From positions 122,501 through 186,500 of the forward strand of contig JACVTC010000074.1 in assembly GCA_016946835.1 (NCBI GenBank): DNA of 64,000 nucleotides. Direction: 5' to 3'. The DNA comes from Neocallimastix lanati (nom. inval.) (lineage: Eukaryota; Neocallimastigomycota; Neocallimastigomycetes; Neocallimastigales; Neocallimastigaceae). Within the stretch, counting starts at the first letter, position 1; each line of letters opens with the position of its first letter. Of this stretch, positions 12,448 through 23,777 are shown one piece after another. Position numbers and translations under genes: made by a program. The notes under the pieces are model-generated. The model saw only the letters and a list, made by a program, of their open reading frames with translations. It ran no database searches and was not told the DNA's origin.

Positions 12448-12954
12448 TGATACGTGACCACTATAAATAAGGTACTTAGGTAGATTCTTTATGTTAAAGA
12501 AATACTAAAATATTATTGGTTAGTAATAATTTTAAAATAGTATATATAATTTTAGAATAATAATTATTAAGCGGAGGATTCTTTTATTTATAAGCTTATT
12601 CTTATGGCAAATTAATCCATATAAATAGCTATTTTTTACATTTTAATTTAGTATAGTTAAAGAGAGATATTAATGTTTTATTATATTTATCGATCTATAA
12701 ATTAGATGAATATATATATTTTAAATAATTAATTATAATATTTATATAAGAAAGTAATAATAATAATTGATGTAATAATTAATAATTAATAATAAATAAA
12801 GAGAACATTAAAAAGATATATTTATTACTTTATTTTGTATTATTGTATGTGCTATTTCTATTTAATATTAGATTATATTATTTTGTAGTAATTTCTTATT
12901 GTCATTGCCCATAAATAAATATAAATTTAAATACATAAATAAAATATCGTATCA
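12448..12954 (+). repeat. Solo LTR, family T, copy 1
   Basis: 507 bp with inverted ends TGATACGTGACC and ATCGTATCA. A second copy lies at 55564-56029. Contains GGTACTTAGGTAGATTCTTT near the start and GTCATTGCCCATAAAT near the end. An A-type LTR is joined to its left edge, so the target duplication cannot be read. Confidence 0.7.
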
Positions 12955-12960
12955 CCTTTG

Positions 12961-13712
12961 TGTTACGGAACAAATAAATAATTAAAATTAGAATTAATTA
13001 TCAAACATTAAAAAATTATTAATATCAATTAAATTAAATAATAAATATTAAAACATTAAAATAATTATAAAATTAGTTATAATAAATTCGATAAATGTAT
13101 TAATTATTATTTTTATTTAATAATGTAATATTTAATAATATTTTAATAGTTTATTATATTTTTATTATTATATTTTTATTATTAAAATTTTATAATTAAA
13201 TCTAATCCAATCAAATAACTATTTTAATTATATAAAAAGAACAAAGTAGTACAATATTTTAGTTCTCTCTCTATTTTTCTCTCAACTTTATTATTATATT
13301 ATTCTTTTGTTATTTTGGAGTTTAAATAATAAATTTTTGATAGTTAAAGTAAAATAAAATTAGTTTAAATAATTAAATTAGATTAGTTTAAATAATGAAT
13401 TTAGAAGAGTTTAAATAATAAAAATAAAATAGTTTATATTAAATAAAGTTAAATTAAAAATAATTTAAGTGTTGTTTTAATTGTTTTAAGATTTTAGTGT
13501 TTAATATTTAAGTGTTAATAATTATAGTTGATTAATTAAATTATTTAGATTAGGTTAGAATTTATTTCTAGTTATTTTAATTTAGTTTAAATTATTTAAT
13601 ATTTAGATTTTTAAATTAGAATAATAGATTATAATAATAGAATAATATTTAAAATTTTCTTTAGTTATAAGAATATATAATTATATTTTAAAAAATCTTC
13701 AATACTGTACCA
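12961..13712 (+). repeat. Solo LTR, family K, copy 1
   Basis: 752 bp, TGTTACGGAACAAAT to ATACTGTACCA, flanked by TTTG and CTTG. A promoter-like block ATATAAAAAGAACAAAGTAG is followed by AGTTCTCTCTCTA, also present in the copy at 61508. Confidence 0.65.
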
Positions 13713-13718
13713 CTTGTG

Positions 13719-13767
13719 TGTAAGAATCTATAATTATTTTTAAAATATTAATTATATTTTCTTAGAT
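13719..13767 (+). repeat. LTR family A, first 49 bp
   Basis: TGTAAGAATCTATAATTATT up to CTTAGAT, then interrupted by LTR-L. The remainder of this A copy was not found on the other side. Confidence 0.55.
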
Positions 13768-14320
13768 TGTCACGAATACTAGTGGATTTTGAATTAAAAT
13801 TCACTAATAGATCAATTGAAATTTAATTTCATTATTGACAAAAATTATTTTAATTCTATTTTAATTATAAAAAATAAATATTAGAAACATTAAATAATTA
13901 GAAACCGAAAGGTTTGGACTCATTTATTAAAGATAGGGTGTGGGGCATTTCACCAAATTGCATTTCGCCAGGTTGCGTTTCGCCAATTTTTTTGAAAGCA
14001 TGTGGCGTATTAAAAAAATGTGGCAATTCGCCATGTTGCATTTTGCCAAATTAAAAATTATTAAATAAATAAATAAATCAATAAATAAAATTAAATATTA
14101 TTAATATCAAATAAAAACAATTTTAAAAAAATTATTTTGAATTAATATTTATTTATTTATTCATTTATTTATAGCAATATTCCACTTGTCGAAATGCAAC
14201 TTGGGGAAATGCAACATGGAAAATGCAATTTGGGGAAATAGTCTAATTTAATTTAACCCTTAAGAAATTGTCAAAAATAACTTGAAGAAAAATAACGATA
14301 ACTCGACAAAGAATGAAAAT
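13768..14320 (+). repeat. LTR family L, interrupted copy
   Basis: Starts TGTCACGAATACTAGTGG and follows the L consensus (GGTTTGGACTCATTTATTAA, TTTAACCCTTAAG) except for the MITE inside it. Similarity stops near 14320, where the copia tail begins. Confidence 0.65.
13936..14243. mobile_element. MITE with TA target duplication
   Basis: 308-bp insertion inside LTR-L, relatively rich in G and C at its ends. The left end (GGGTGTGGGGCATTTCACC, then AAATTGCATTTCGCC) and right end (GAAATGCAACTTGGGG, ATGCAATTTGGGGAAAT) are imperfect inverted repeats of about 40-50 bp. It is flanked by TA (13934-13935 and 14244-14245), and the uninterrupted L copies read straight across the site. TA duplication points to a Tc1/mariner or pogo mobiliser; there is no coding capacity. 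Confidence 0.75.
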
Positions 14321-14399
14321 AATACTATTATATTAAAATATCTATAAATAATTATTTAAATTTATATGTAAAAATAACTTTAGTTTACATTCTTATAAT

Positions 14400-14797
14400 A
14401 TATTCTATGCATAGTATTAAAAATGAAATCATTATTTTTATGTTGCAATATTAATATTATATTTCCATTCAACTCTAACTTTTATCCAAAGTTATATTTG
14501 AGGGGGAATGTTAGAAATAAAAATATAAAGTTGTATAAATATATTAATATAAGGAGTATAATTAAACATTTTAATATATCCGTGTAAAATATGTAACTAA
14601 TAATAACAAGCCACATAGCACATTAAATATAAATACAATAAAAATGTAATAATATTTTAGACTGATACCTTCTTAATTCTTACATAATAAAAACGAGATT
14701 CCTACTTTTCATATTTTAAAATTTTTTTTGTTTGTGTAAATTTTTTTTATTGTTCGTATTATTACTTATTTTTATTTTCTTTCTCCGAACCTTGACA
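14400..14797 (+). mobile_element. Copia 3' tail with LTR (family J)
   Basis: Noncoding 3' tail with the polypurine tract GAGGGGGAA (14500-14508) immediately followed by an LTR 14509-14797 (TGTTAGAAATAAAAATA to CCGAACCTTGACA, 289 bp). This is the 3' end of a Ty1/copia element different from the one at 15114; the body is lost. Confidence 0.65.
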
Positions 14798-14801
14798 CTT
14801 G

Positions 14802-15113
14802 TGATACGAGGTGTCACAAAATACCTTGAATTTCTTATTAAATACTTTTATTAATATAAAATTATAATAAAAATTATTATTAAATCTTATTATTAAAATC
14901 TTTTATTAATATCAAATATAATAAAAATTATTATTAAATATTCTTATTAAAATTTAAATATAATTTAAATTATTATTAAATCATATTTTTTTATATTAAG
15001 TACAATAAAAACCTATTACGATAAATATTTGATATGAAAAACAGAATTATAAATATCTGTATAATATTCTCTAAACATTTGAAATAAAGTATAATTATAA
15101 TAAAAATTAAAAC
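14802..15113 (+). repeat. LTR family B, copy 3, left part
   Basis: TGATACGAGGTGTCAC start, 4-bp duplication CTTG at 14798-14801. Continues at 20976 after the copia insertion. The internal repeat block is shorter than in copy 1. Confidence 0.75.
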
Positions 15114-15354
15114 TGTTGGAAATAAAAATAACATTCATTTTAATTATTAATTTAAATACATCCAATTATTTGTTATGAATAAATTAATGTATTGTTTCAT
15201 GAATGATATAAATTGTTCTAAAATCCCTAAAAATAAAATATTCTCTTTTTTAATCTTTTTTATTGATAATTATAAAAATAAACTAATAAAAGGTTATTTT
15301 ACAGATTACATAATTTAAAACTTTTATATTTAGTTTTTAAAATTGTTCTTAAAT
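15114..15354 (+). repeat. Copia 5' LTR
   Basis: TGTTGGAAATAAAAATAAC to GTTCTTAAAT, 241 bp. The end was set by comparison with the 3' LTR and by the duplicated AAAAC; the terminal bases are not the usual CA. No obvious tRNA primer site follows (GATTAAGAGTCTCAACTC). Confidence 0.8.
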
Positions 15355-16549
15355 GATTAAGAGTCTCAACTCAACCAGTTTAGCAATATATCAAAGCTAA
15401 GTTGAAATATTTAATAATATACATAAATTTATGACTATAAATTTCATATATCTAACTTTTTTTTAAATTATAAGTAGAAAACTAATTTTTTTTGAACCAG
15501 TATACAATAATATATAACAAAATTTTGAGGACATAATAATAAATAAATTTACATATAAAGATAGTAACATATATAATTATGAAATGAAAAAAAAATAGAT
15601 TATTTCAGATAAACACTCCCTAAAATAATTAATTAAGATGAAAATAATTGATAGTTATCTAATTAAGTTAGATGTTTAAGACATAGAGTCAACTAATAAA
15701 CACTAATTTTAAAATATAAATTGAATGATAGTCAAATAGTGGTTGTTAAGTTGAAAATAATAATAAATAAATAAATAAATAAATAAAAAAACGAAAAACG
15801 AATAAATTTAAATTAAAATTATTTCATCTAATTTAAAAAGGAAGGAAATTATAGTCAACTAAATCTAAGTTGAAAATTATAACTTTAATGTTAATCATAC
15901 ATAATAAAAATAATAATAATAAAAGGGGTGTATTATAAATATAAATATTTCATATAAACATAATAATTCATAATTTAAAATAAAGCAATGAAATAACAAT
16001 TAATATATAAATTATAAAATATTTATAAATTTTACATGAAATAATCTAAAAATAAGAATAATAACCACAAACAAAAAAAAATAATAAATATAAAATTTAA
16101 ATTTAATATATTATTAATATCTATCATCTCGTTTGATAAATTATATACTATTCATAGAAACCAATAAAAGTTATGATTAATTAATTTCAATATAAATAAT
16201 CAATAAATGATAAACTAACTTTAAATCTAAAGTAGAATAATTAATAATATAAACTAAATCATTTAAAAATATCAAAATAAGTCATTAACCAAACATTTGA
16301 TTGAATAAAATAAATTATTTTTTTTACAAATAGAAATTTAACCCAATCTCTAATCAATATAATATATTTAATATATAAAGTTCCACCTATAAACAGACAG
16401 GTTTCCTTACAAATTTTTCGAATAATAATAACAACCTATAATATATATATATATAAAAAAAGTGAAAAACCAATTCAAATAGTGAATTGCAAACTATTAA
16501 CAATTTCAATAAATACAATATAAAATATTAACAAATATTATCCGTTAAA
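15355..16549 (+). other. Copia leader region, no gene seen
   Basis: About 1.2 kb of AT-rich noncoding sequence between the 5' LTR and gag. Includes (AAAT)n near 15766-15786 and a TATATATATATA run near 16442. Confidence 0.5.
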
Positions 16550-17575
16550 ATGACAGCTAGAAGAGGAAGACCACAATTAATCAGCGTCGAAGACTCAAAC
16601 GTCCCAAGCAAGATTAACTTCAATTATTCCAAAAATTTTAATAGAATAATTGAATTAAACACTGAAAATTATGTAGGATGGCGTAATAATATTCTATTTC
16701 TTCTAACTATATATGATTAGTAAGTTATGCAACACAAGAAAAAGTAAAGAAACTGGGTAAAAGAGACATAAAAGAAAATCTTTCCAATTATGTTATAGAC
16801 CAATTTGATCACTCGTTAGTCTATGACAAGTGAACTAATGAAAACGATATAAACACTGATATTACGGCCAAATGGATGATTTTAAACAGCCTTGGAGAGA
16901 AGACTCAAGAAATTGTACAAGGGTATGGTAAAACAGCCCATCAAGTATGGAAAATTCTTAAAGCCTCAATTACTAAAGGTGAAAAAACAAGAAAGATGGA
17001 ACTAAAAAATAAATTAGAAGAAATCAAATATTACGAAGATAAAGATATAAATATTTTTATGGCCGAACTTCAGAATACAATTGATGAATTTGATAAGATA
17101 GATACCGACCTCACCAGTAGTACAAAAATTGGTATTTTGATCAGAGCACTTCCCGAAAACCTTTGCTGGATAAATATCTTCCAATATAAAGATGATAGGC
17201 TTAAGTGTTCTTCTTATATAAGAGACACAATTCCAGAAATATTATCATCAAACCAAATGGAATCTTTTAACATGAAAATAAATGAAACTAAAAATATTTT
17301 TTATTCACAAAACAAAAATCCAAAAGAACTAAATAACAAAAGAAACGCAGAAACATTAAATATAAATAATAAAAAGAAAAATAGAACAAGAAGAAATGGT
17401 AGATGCTATTATAGTAAGAAAATGGGTCACTATTTTTTTGAATGTAATAAAAGAAATCAAAGCAAATTAAAACGAAAGAATTTTAAGAAAAATAATTATA
17501 AAAAATATTATTATAGAAATAATAAAAGAAATTATCAAAAAAAACAAGAGATATACGTATTTCATACAAAAAGAT
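16550..17575 (+). pseudogene. Copia Gag
   Basis: Capsid/nucleocapsid protein that would package the element RNA in cytoplasmic particles. Start chosen at ATG 16550 (MTARRGRPQ), before the conserved NYVGWRNNILF motif. A frameshift lies near 16715 and a TGA near 16831; the frame from 16876 is then open to 17575. The C-terminal zinc knuckle reads CYYSKKMGHYFFEC, so the second Cys of C-x2-C-x4-H-x4-C is Ser. A basic tail follows. Confidence 0.8.
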
Positions 17576-17579
17576 AATT

Positions 17580-17915
17580 ATAACACTTCTTATGCGGAAT
17601 CTTTTAGTAAAGATTATAATACTGAAAATACATTAGACATCAATCTTATTGAAGAAGATGACCAAATCAACAACATCATTACTCCTAAAAAAATTTAATT
17701 TGTTGGATACTTGATTCAGGAGCTTCTATAAACATTACTAACTGTTTAGATAAACTAATTAACATTAGAAAATGTCATGAAATGATATACTTTGCAAATA
17801 ATAAATTTTTAATTGCAAAAATATATTGGTACATTTATTGGGTATATTAATAATTATAAATTTATAATTGAAGAAGTACATTGCTCATCTGAAATAAATA
17901 AAAATTTATTATCTA
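17580..17915 (+). pseudogene. Copia aspartic protease
   Basis: The catalytic motif CWILDSGASINIT is at 17701-17739 (Asp codon at 17713). It follows Gag and precedes integrase, as expected. A TAA just upstream of the motif and later frame shifts break the frame. Confidence 0.7.
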
Positions 17916-18215
17916 TTGAACAACTCACTAAACAATTACTATATAATAATCTTTATCTATAATAATAATCAATCATGCGCAACTATTTATGATAAATACA
18001 ACAACAAAATTCAAAATGTACTCTCAAAAAGATCAAATACATTTAAAATATGGATCTTTACTCAATCACTTAATCTTAATAACAAATACGAATTAAAAAT
18101 TAATGAAGAAATTAATTATGCAAGTATGAAAATAACAGACAAAATCAATCTATGGCATAGGTGCTTTGTTCACTTTGACATTAAATCATTAAGACATAAA
18201 CTCTTAAAAAACTGA
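17916..18215 (+). pseudogene. Copia GAG-pre-integrase region
   Basis: The segment contains LWHRCFVHFDIKSL near its C-terminus, the His part of the integrase HHCC zinc module. The frame breaks at about 18213; the two Cys (RCPLCIHSKLR) follow in the next frame. Confidence 0.7.
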
Positions 18216-19539
18216 TATTAATTTAAGATGTCCATTATGTATACATTCAAAACTTAGAAACAAACCATTTCACCCATCAACAAAAACAAATTCAAATCAT
18301 ATTTTTGAATTAATACATATGGATTTGGTTGGACCTATCACAGAATCCATTTATGGTAACAAATATTTTTTTTCAATTCTTGATGATTATTCTAGATTCG
18401 GATGGGTCCTATTCCTCAAAAATAAATCAGAAACATTCTCAGCATTCTCAATTTGGTTCACTAAGATGAAAAATCAATACAAAACAAGAATAAAATTATT
18501 ACGCACTGACAACAGTAAAGAATTTACTAAATCAAAATTCAAAGAATTTTGCACCAATTCCGATATTAACCATCAATTCACTATTCCGTACAATCCTCAA
18601 CAAAATGATAAAATAGAACGACTAAATCAAACTCTCATTTATTCACCAAAAGCAATGTTACACGATTCATTGTTAAATCACCAATTCTGGGAAGATGCAA
18701 TAAATACTTCCAACTATATTTATAATCATCTACTACATAGAGGCATTAAAAATAGAATTCCATTTCCATTTGAAATTCTAAATAAGTCCAAAGTTAATTA
18801 CTCAAATATTAGAATCTTCGGTTGTAAAGTCTTTTTCTTCATACCTAGAGCATTTAGATCAAAATTCGACAATAATGCTGCTCCTGGAATATTTATAGGA
18901 TATTCTGAAAACCCCAGCGGATACAAAATTTTTGATGTAACAAATAACAAAATCATTTTATCAAGAAATGTCGAATTTTTCGAATCAAATCCTGGTAATT
19001 CTTATTCTACATTATGCCATCCCGATATTTCGAATTTTATTCCAAATAATGAAATTTGGGGAAGCAATAGTTATTGCAATAATAACACTTATACAAGTCT
19101 AATCAATAATAATCTTGTCAATCCAAACTCCAATAATTTAATAAAAACAATCAACAATAACCAAAGAAAACAAAGTAAACTAAACATAAATCAAATTAAT
19201 GGCTCAAATAATTCTATTATGAACAACACAAATACAATTAATGACAATAATAACGATAAAGACAATAATATAACTTACAATAAAAACACTAATGACAATA
19301 ATAATAAAAACATTAATTCGACAGAAATAATCCAAAGTGTAAATAATACTTCCAATATAAGCCAGAATACTTATCATGACAAAAATATCGCATCACCCAA
19401 AAATTATAATCAAAAAAGAAAATTTATAAATAATGTCTCAGAAAATGAAAAATACAAAAAACAAAAATTAAGTAATGATTACGAGAAACCTTCAACTGTG
19501 ACGATATTTATAACCTTAAAGATAAAGAAGAATGGTTAA
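18197..19539 (+). pseudogene. Copia integrase core
   Basis: Inserts the cDNA into chromosomes. The core is intact: MDLVGPI (first Asp), LLRTDNSKEF (second Asp, codon 18508) and NDKIERLNQTL (Glu, codon 18616), giving D-x35-E spacing. Later GYKIFDVTNNKI matches the copia integrase C-terminal region. After about 19080 comes a long Asn-rich linker, then a frameshift near 19505 into reverse transcriptase. Confidence 0.85.
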
Positions 19540-20170
19540 TATCTATCAACAAAGAATTAGAAAACATGAAAATGTTGAAAGTATTTAAACCCATTGAAAA
19601 AGTTCCCGAAGGTGCAAATATAATCACTATAAGATAGGTATTCAAATATAAAAAGAATTCTAAAGGAGAAATTACTAAGAGGAAATCAAGACTGGTAACA
19701 AGAGGCTATACTCAACAAGAAGGAATTGATTATCATGAAACATTTTCGCATACATTAAAATTAGACTCCATTAGAATCTTCACGCTCTTGCTGTAAAAAA
19801 TAATTTTGAAATACAACAAATAGATATTAATGCCGCTTATTTAAATGCTAAATTAAATGAAGAAGTTTATATTAAACTCCCAAAAGGACATCCTGACTAT
19901 ATAAAATGTTACTGGAAACTAAATAAAGCCATTTATAGCTTAAAACAAAGTGGAAAGGAGTGGAATGAAGAGCTCAATCAATACCTTCTTAACATTGGAT
20001 TTAAAAGATTAATAAACGAACCTTGTTTATATTTTAAAGTTGATAAAAAAAGAAAAATTTATTATGTATTCTTGCTATTTATGTTGATGATATACTACTT
20101 GCAGGTAATAGAATAATTGTAGAACGAACTAAATGATTAATTAAAAATAGATCTAAAATAAAAGATATAG
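19500..20170 (+). pseudogene. Copia reverse transcriptase, internally deleted
   Basis: Motifs in order: EWLISINKELENM, RLVTRGYTQQEGIDY, QQIDINAAYLNAKLNE (first catalytic Asp), AIYSLKQSGKEW and the active-site Tyr-Val-Asp-Asp (20080-20091). Several stops and frameshifts. Shortly after YVDD the sequence jumps straight to the RNase H start, so the thumb/connection part (roughly 100 residues or more) is missing. Confidence 0.8.
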
Positions 20171-20644
20171 GATATATTTACCGATGCAGATTATGCAGGT
20201 GATATAGAAACTAGAAGATCCACTACTAGGATTGTTATATTAATTGGAAATTCCCCAACTAGTTGGTGTTCCAAACTCCAACGTTGTATTTCAACTTCAA
20301 CAGCTGAATCGGAATATTACAGCCTAAGCGAATATTGTAAACATTATATGTGGTATATGAATCTCCTTAATAAATTGAAATTCAAAATAAAAAATATCGA
20401 AATCAATATCGACAATAAAGCTGCTATTTATAATGCCAAAAACCAATCAACCAACCCCAAGACAAAGCATATGGATATTAGAGTACATTATATAAGAGAA
20501 TTAATTAAAAATGAAAAAATAAAATTAAAATTTGTTAAGTCACAATACAATCTTTCGGATGAATTTACAAAATATTTAAACAATACTACAATGGATAAGT
20601 TTAGAAACTCTTTTTTAGTTAAAATAGACTACGTAAATTATTAA
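20171..20644 (+). pseudogene. Copia RNase H
   Basis: FTDADYAGDIETRRST (first Asp), STAESEYYSLSE (Glu) and EINIDNKAAIYNA (Asp) are all visible, and the C-terminal frame 20348-20644 is open. It joins the reverse transcriptase across the internal deletion. Confidence 0.8.
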
Positions 20645-20719
20645 TTATTTATATACTCTATAGATTTAATGCATTCAATTATAACTTTAAAAAAAAATTT
20701 AAATTTATAAAGTTATACT

Positions 20720-20729
20720 TTAAGGGGAA
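20720..20729 (+). promoter_or_regulatory. Copia polypurine tract
   Basis: TTAAGGGGAA immediately before the 3' LTR start TGTTGGAAC; primes plus-strand DNA synthesis in LTR elements. Confidence 0.75.
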
Positions 20730-20975
20730 TGTTGGAACTAAAAATAACATTCATTTTAATTATTAATTTAAATACATCCAATTATTTGTTATGAATAAAT
20801 TAATTTATTGTTTCATGATTAATATAAATTGTTCGAAGATCCCTAACAATAAAATATTCTCATTTTTAATCTTTTTTATTGATAATTATAAAAATAAATA
20901 AAACTAATAAAAGGTTATTTTACAGATTACCTAATTTAAAACTTTTATATTTAGTTTTTAAAATTTTTCTTAAAT
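20730..20975 (+). repeat. Copia 3' LTR
   Basis: 246 bp, TGTTGGAACTAAAAATAAC to TTTCTTAAAT, aligned along its length with the 5' LTR; includes a 4-bp insertion (AAATAAATAAAAC against AAATAAAC). Confidence 0.85.
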
Positions 20976-21449
20976 AAAACTAAATTAAATCTTTATTAAA
21001 ATAAAAATGAACTAAAATACAGTAAACATCAATTCTATATAATTTTCTCTCTAAAGACAATATTAAGAAGAAAATACCACAGGGAATGCTATTCCTGATA
21101 AGACCTTAATATTTAATTTTTATAGTTTAATTTAATATTAATTTTTTTTAGCAATATAAATTATATTAAAAATATTATAAAATAATAGTTAAAAGTTAAA
21201 ATAAAATAGTTAGAATAGTTTTTTTTAATAACATAATAATGATAATTAAAATGTAATAAAGACGAAAGTATAAATAAAATAATAAATTTTTTCTTTTTAA
21301 TATGGAGAACAATAATTTTAATTTTAAATTAAAAAAAGAATATTTTAAAAATTAATTTTTTTTTGTTTCCAGATTTATTTTTTATCTTTGTGTTTTAATA
21401 TTTTTTTTTTGCTTCGGATATCTTAGTGTTTCAATTCCAGCCTCTATCA
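20976..21449 (+). repeat. LTR family B, copy 3, right part
   Basis: Completes the B element cut by the copia insertion; ends TTCCAGCCTCTATCA. Right duplication CTTG is at 21450-21453, overlapping the TG of the next element, so B was inserted exactly at the edge of an older LTR-I. Confidence 0.75.
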
Positions 21450-21451
21450 CT

Positions 21452-21815
21452 TGTAAAAGGTGGGTTTAATATTTAACAACACTTAAAAGAATATAACACA
21501 ACCCTAATTAACTTTATTCGTTAACAATTACTGGGCTTATGCTAAATGCTTATTTATTTTTAATAATTGATTTTTTATTTATTTATTTAATATTAAATAA
21601 ATTAATACAACAATTTACGTTAATAGTAACGCTAGTGTGTTATTGTTACAAGTATAATTACTTTTATACATGTAAATAAATGAATGATTGGTAAATTATT
21701 TAATTTAACGTGATTTACTAATCATTTAATAAAACTATATATAACTAAATAACTAATAATAATATAAACTATAACATAATAGTAAAGTATTTCATATAAT
21801 GCGAAAAAAAAAACA
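21452..21815 (+). repeat. LTR family I, 5' part
   Basis: TGTAAAAGGTGGGTTTAAT start; retains ACTGGGCTTATGC and GTAACGCTAGTGTGTTA. The 3' half is lost about 110 bp before the tRNA. Confidence 0.6.
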
Positions 21816-21908
21816 TTTTAATACATATAAAGAGAAAATAATTTAAATAAAAAAAATTCTAATAATTCTGTGTATTTGTCATTATTAAGTGAAATTTATA
21901 AATAAAAT

Positions 21909-21913
21909 AAAAA
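21909..21913 (-). terminator. Pol III terminator of tRNA-Val
   Basis: Five A on the plus strand, i.e. TTTTT 10 nt downstream of the tRNA 3' end on the minus strand. Confidence 0.7.
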
Positions 21914-21922
21914 TTACATTTA

Positions 21923-21995
21923 TACCCGAACCCGGGTTCGAACCGGAGACCTTTTGCGTGTAAAGCAAACGTGATAACCACTACACTATTCGGAT
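21923..21995 (-). tRNA. tRNA-Val (anticodon UAC)
   Basis: 73 nt, intronless. Acceptor ATCCGAA pairs with TTCGGGT (one wobble), discriminator A. A box TAGTGTAGTGG and B box GGTTCGAACCC are intact. Anticodon stem TTTGC/GCAAA encloses loop TTTACAC, anticodon TAC, reading GUA. The body (GTGTAGTGGTTATCACGTT) is typical of eukaryotic tRNA-Val. No CCA is encoded. The upstream side (right of 21995) is a repeated LTR insertion site, yet promoter and structure look intact, so the gene is probably functional. Confidence 0.95.
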
Positions 21996-22011
21996 AATTA
22001 ATTAATCGTTG

Positions 22012-22799
22012 TGTAAGAAATTGATATAAATTTTTATAATTTATTTCTATTTCTTATTAATTAATAATTATTTCATAATTATTATTCTTTAAAAAAATTT
22101 ATTTCATTTAAAAACAATTATACCAATTAATGTATTAATTGTTATATGAAAAAATGTATTTAATATAACTTCTGTATTATTTCATAGAAAAAATGTATTT
22201 AATAAAATTTCTGCATTATTTTATCCTTCTCTTTTTTATCCTTTTTCTTTTTAATTCTTTTAGTTATTAAAATCGGTTATTAAAGTTTTTCCGATTAATT
22301 ATAATTGGTTTTATTTAATAACACGATGATCAATAAGTATAGATTATTGATCAAAAATCTTTCCAGTTTTTTCTTCTAATCTTTTTCTGGAAAGAATCAT
22401 TGTTAAGATTAGAAAAATACATTTATTTTTGTAAAAATATAAATAGCTGTTGATTTTCGTCTTTAGAAAATCAAGAGTTATTATTTTAAGAAAAATATAA
22501 TAACAATAAAAGACATTAATATTTCAATTAATATAAAATAGTTATTTTAAAATTTGTCAAAAAAAATAATAAAATATTTAATAATAAAATAGATTAATAA
22601 AGTTCTTTTGATAAAAACATATTTTATTTCTCATTCATTTAAGGTCTATTATATTTTCTTATAATAAACTCTAATTTTAAAGATAAGTATTAAATTCTTA
22701 TTTTTATTTTAATTTTTATTTTAATTTTTATTTAATCTTAATAGTTTAGTTAATATTAATTATAAATAATAATTTCTATAATTTATAGAAATTATTACA
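22012..22799 (+). repeat. Solo LTR, family D, copy 1 (youngest of the tRNA-Val stack)
   Basis: 788 bp, TGTAAGAAATTGATATAAAT to AATTATTACA. Starts 17 nt (16 intervening) upstream of tRNA-Val. Duplication CGTTG (22007-22011) against AGTTG (22800-22804); the second copy includes the first TG of the next element, so D was inserted into the edge of C. Contains the hairpin chain, stem CTTTCCAG/CTGGAAAG, pseudoknot pair TTCTAATCTT/AAGATTAGAA and TATA box ATATAAATAG. Confidence 0.85.
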
Positions 22800-22802
22800 A
22801 GT

Positions 22803-23772
22803 TGATAAATAACAAAATTATTAAATTAAAATAAATAATAAAAAACAAATTCTGTCTAACTTAACCCAAAAATTAATCCATTCTAAAAAAAATTAAATCC
22901 ATATTTAATAAAAATTAATTAAATAAAAATAATTAAAATAAAATAATAATAAATTAATTAATCATTAATAATTTTAATTAAAAACTAAAATAAATTAATA
23001 AATAATATTTTTCTAAGACTACAAATAAACAAAATAATAAACAAATTTAATAAATTATAAATAACAAATAAACAAACTTATAAACATCTCAAAATTAAAA
23101 TTAACTAGTTAAATAATTTTTAAGTTACTTTTATTTAAAATAATGATTATTTTATTTATTTTATAACTCAACTTTTATAAACAAATTGTAATTAAAATAA
23201 CATTTTAAAACTCATCTTTATTAATATTTTAATTGTAAATATTGTTTAATTTAATAATAAATTATTTTTTATTTCTCTTTTATTAATTTTATTATTTTTA
23301 ATGTAAATAGTTTAAAATCAAAGAAAAATATAAAAACATGTAAATATTTCTTATAAATTATTCTTTATTATTAATTATTTAATAAATTATTATAGATATT
23401 TTATTAGTTTTTAATAATCAATTTTTATGATTATTAATTATTTTGATAAATTATTATATATTTTATTAGTTATTAATAATCAATTTTATTATTAAAATTT
23501 AAAATAAATTAGTATAAATAATAAATATTTCATTTTATTATTTTATTAGTTTTAACAATTATTTTATTAATTTAAACAAAATTAATTATTAAATAAATAA
23601 AGATTAATATTAAAATAAAAATAAATTTTTTTTAATAAAACATTTTTGTGTTTAATAATAAAACATATTTATTTTTTTTAAATTTCTTAAATCAATTTTA
23701 TTCAGTATTTATCCTTTTATTCACTTCTACAAAATTTAATTTTTGTAGATTAAGAATATTAGGTATAAATCA
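22803..23772 (+). repeat. Solo LTR, family C, copy 1
   Basis: 970 bp, TGATAAATAACAAAATT to GGTATAAATCA. Removing the later D insertion places its left flank at TCGT (22006-22009), equal to the right flank TCGT (23773-23776). The small open frame at 23648-23830 spans its end and is not a gene. Confidence 0.8.
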
Positions 23773-23777
23773 TCGTT

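Larger units (their letters stand above)
15114..20975 (+). mobile_element. Ty1/copia retrotransposon, full length but decayed
   Basis: 5862 bp inserted in LTR-B with the 5-bp duplication AAAAC (15109-15113, 20976-20980). Order is LTR, gag, protease, integrase, reverse transcriptase, RNase H, LTR, the copia order. The two LTRs differ at roughly ten sites over about 240 bp, and the genes carry stops, frameshifts and a deletion, so it is an old insertion that can no longer move by itself. Confidence 0.9.
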
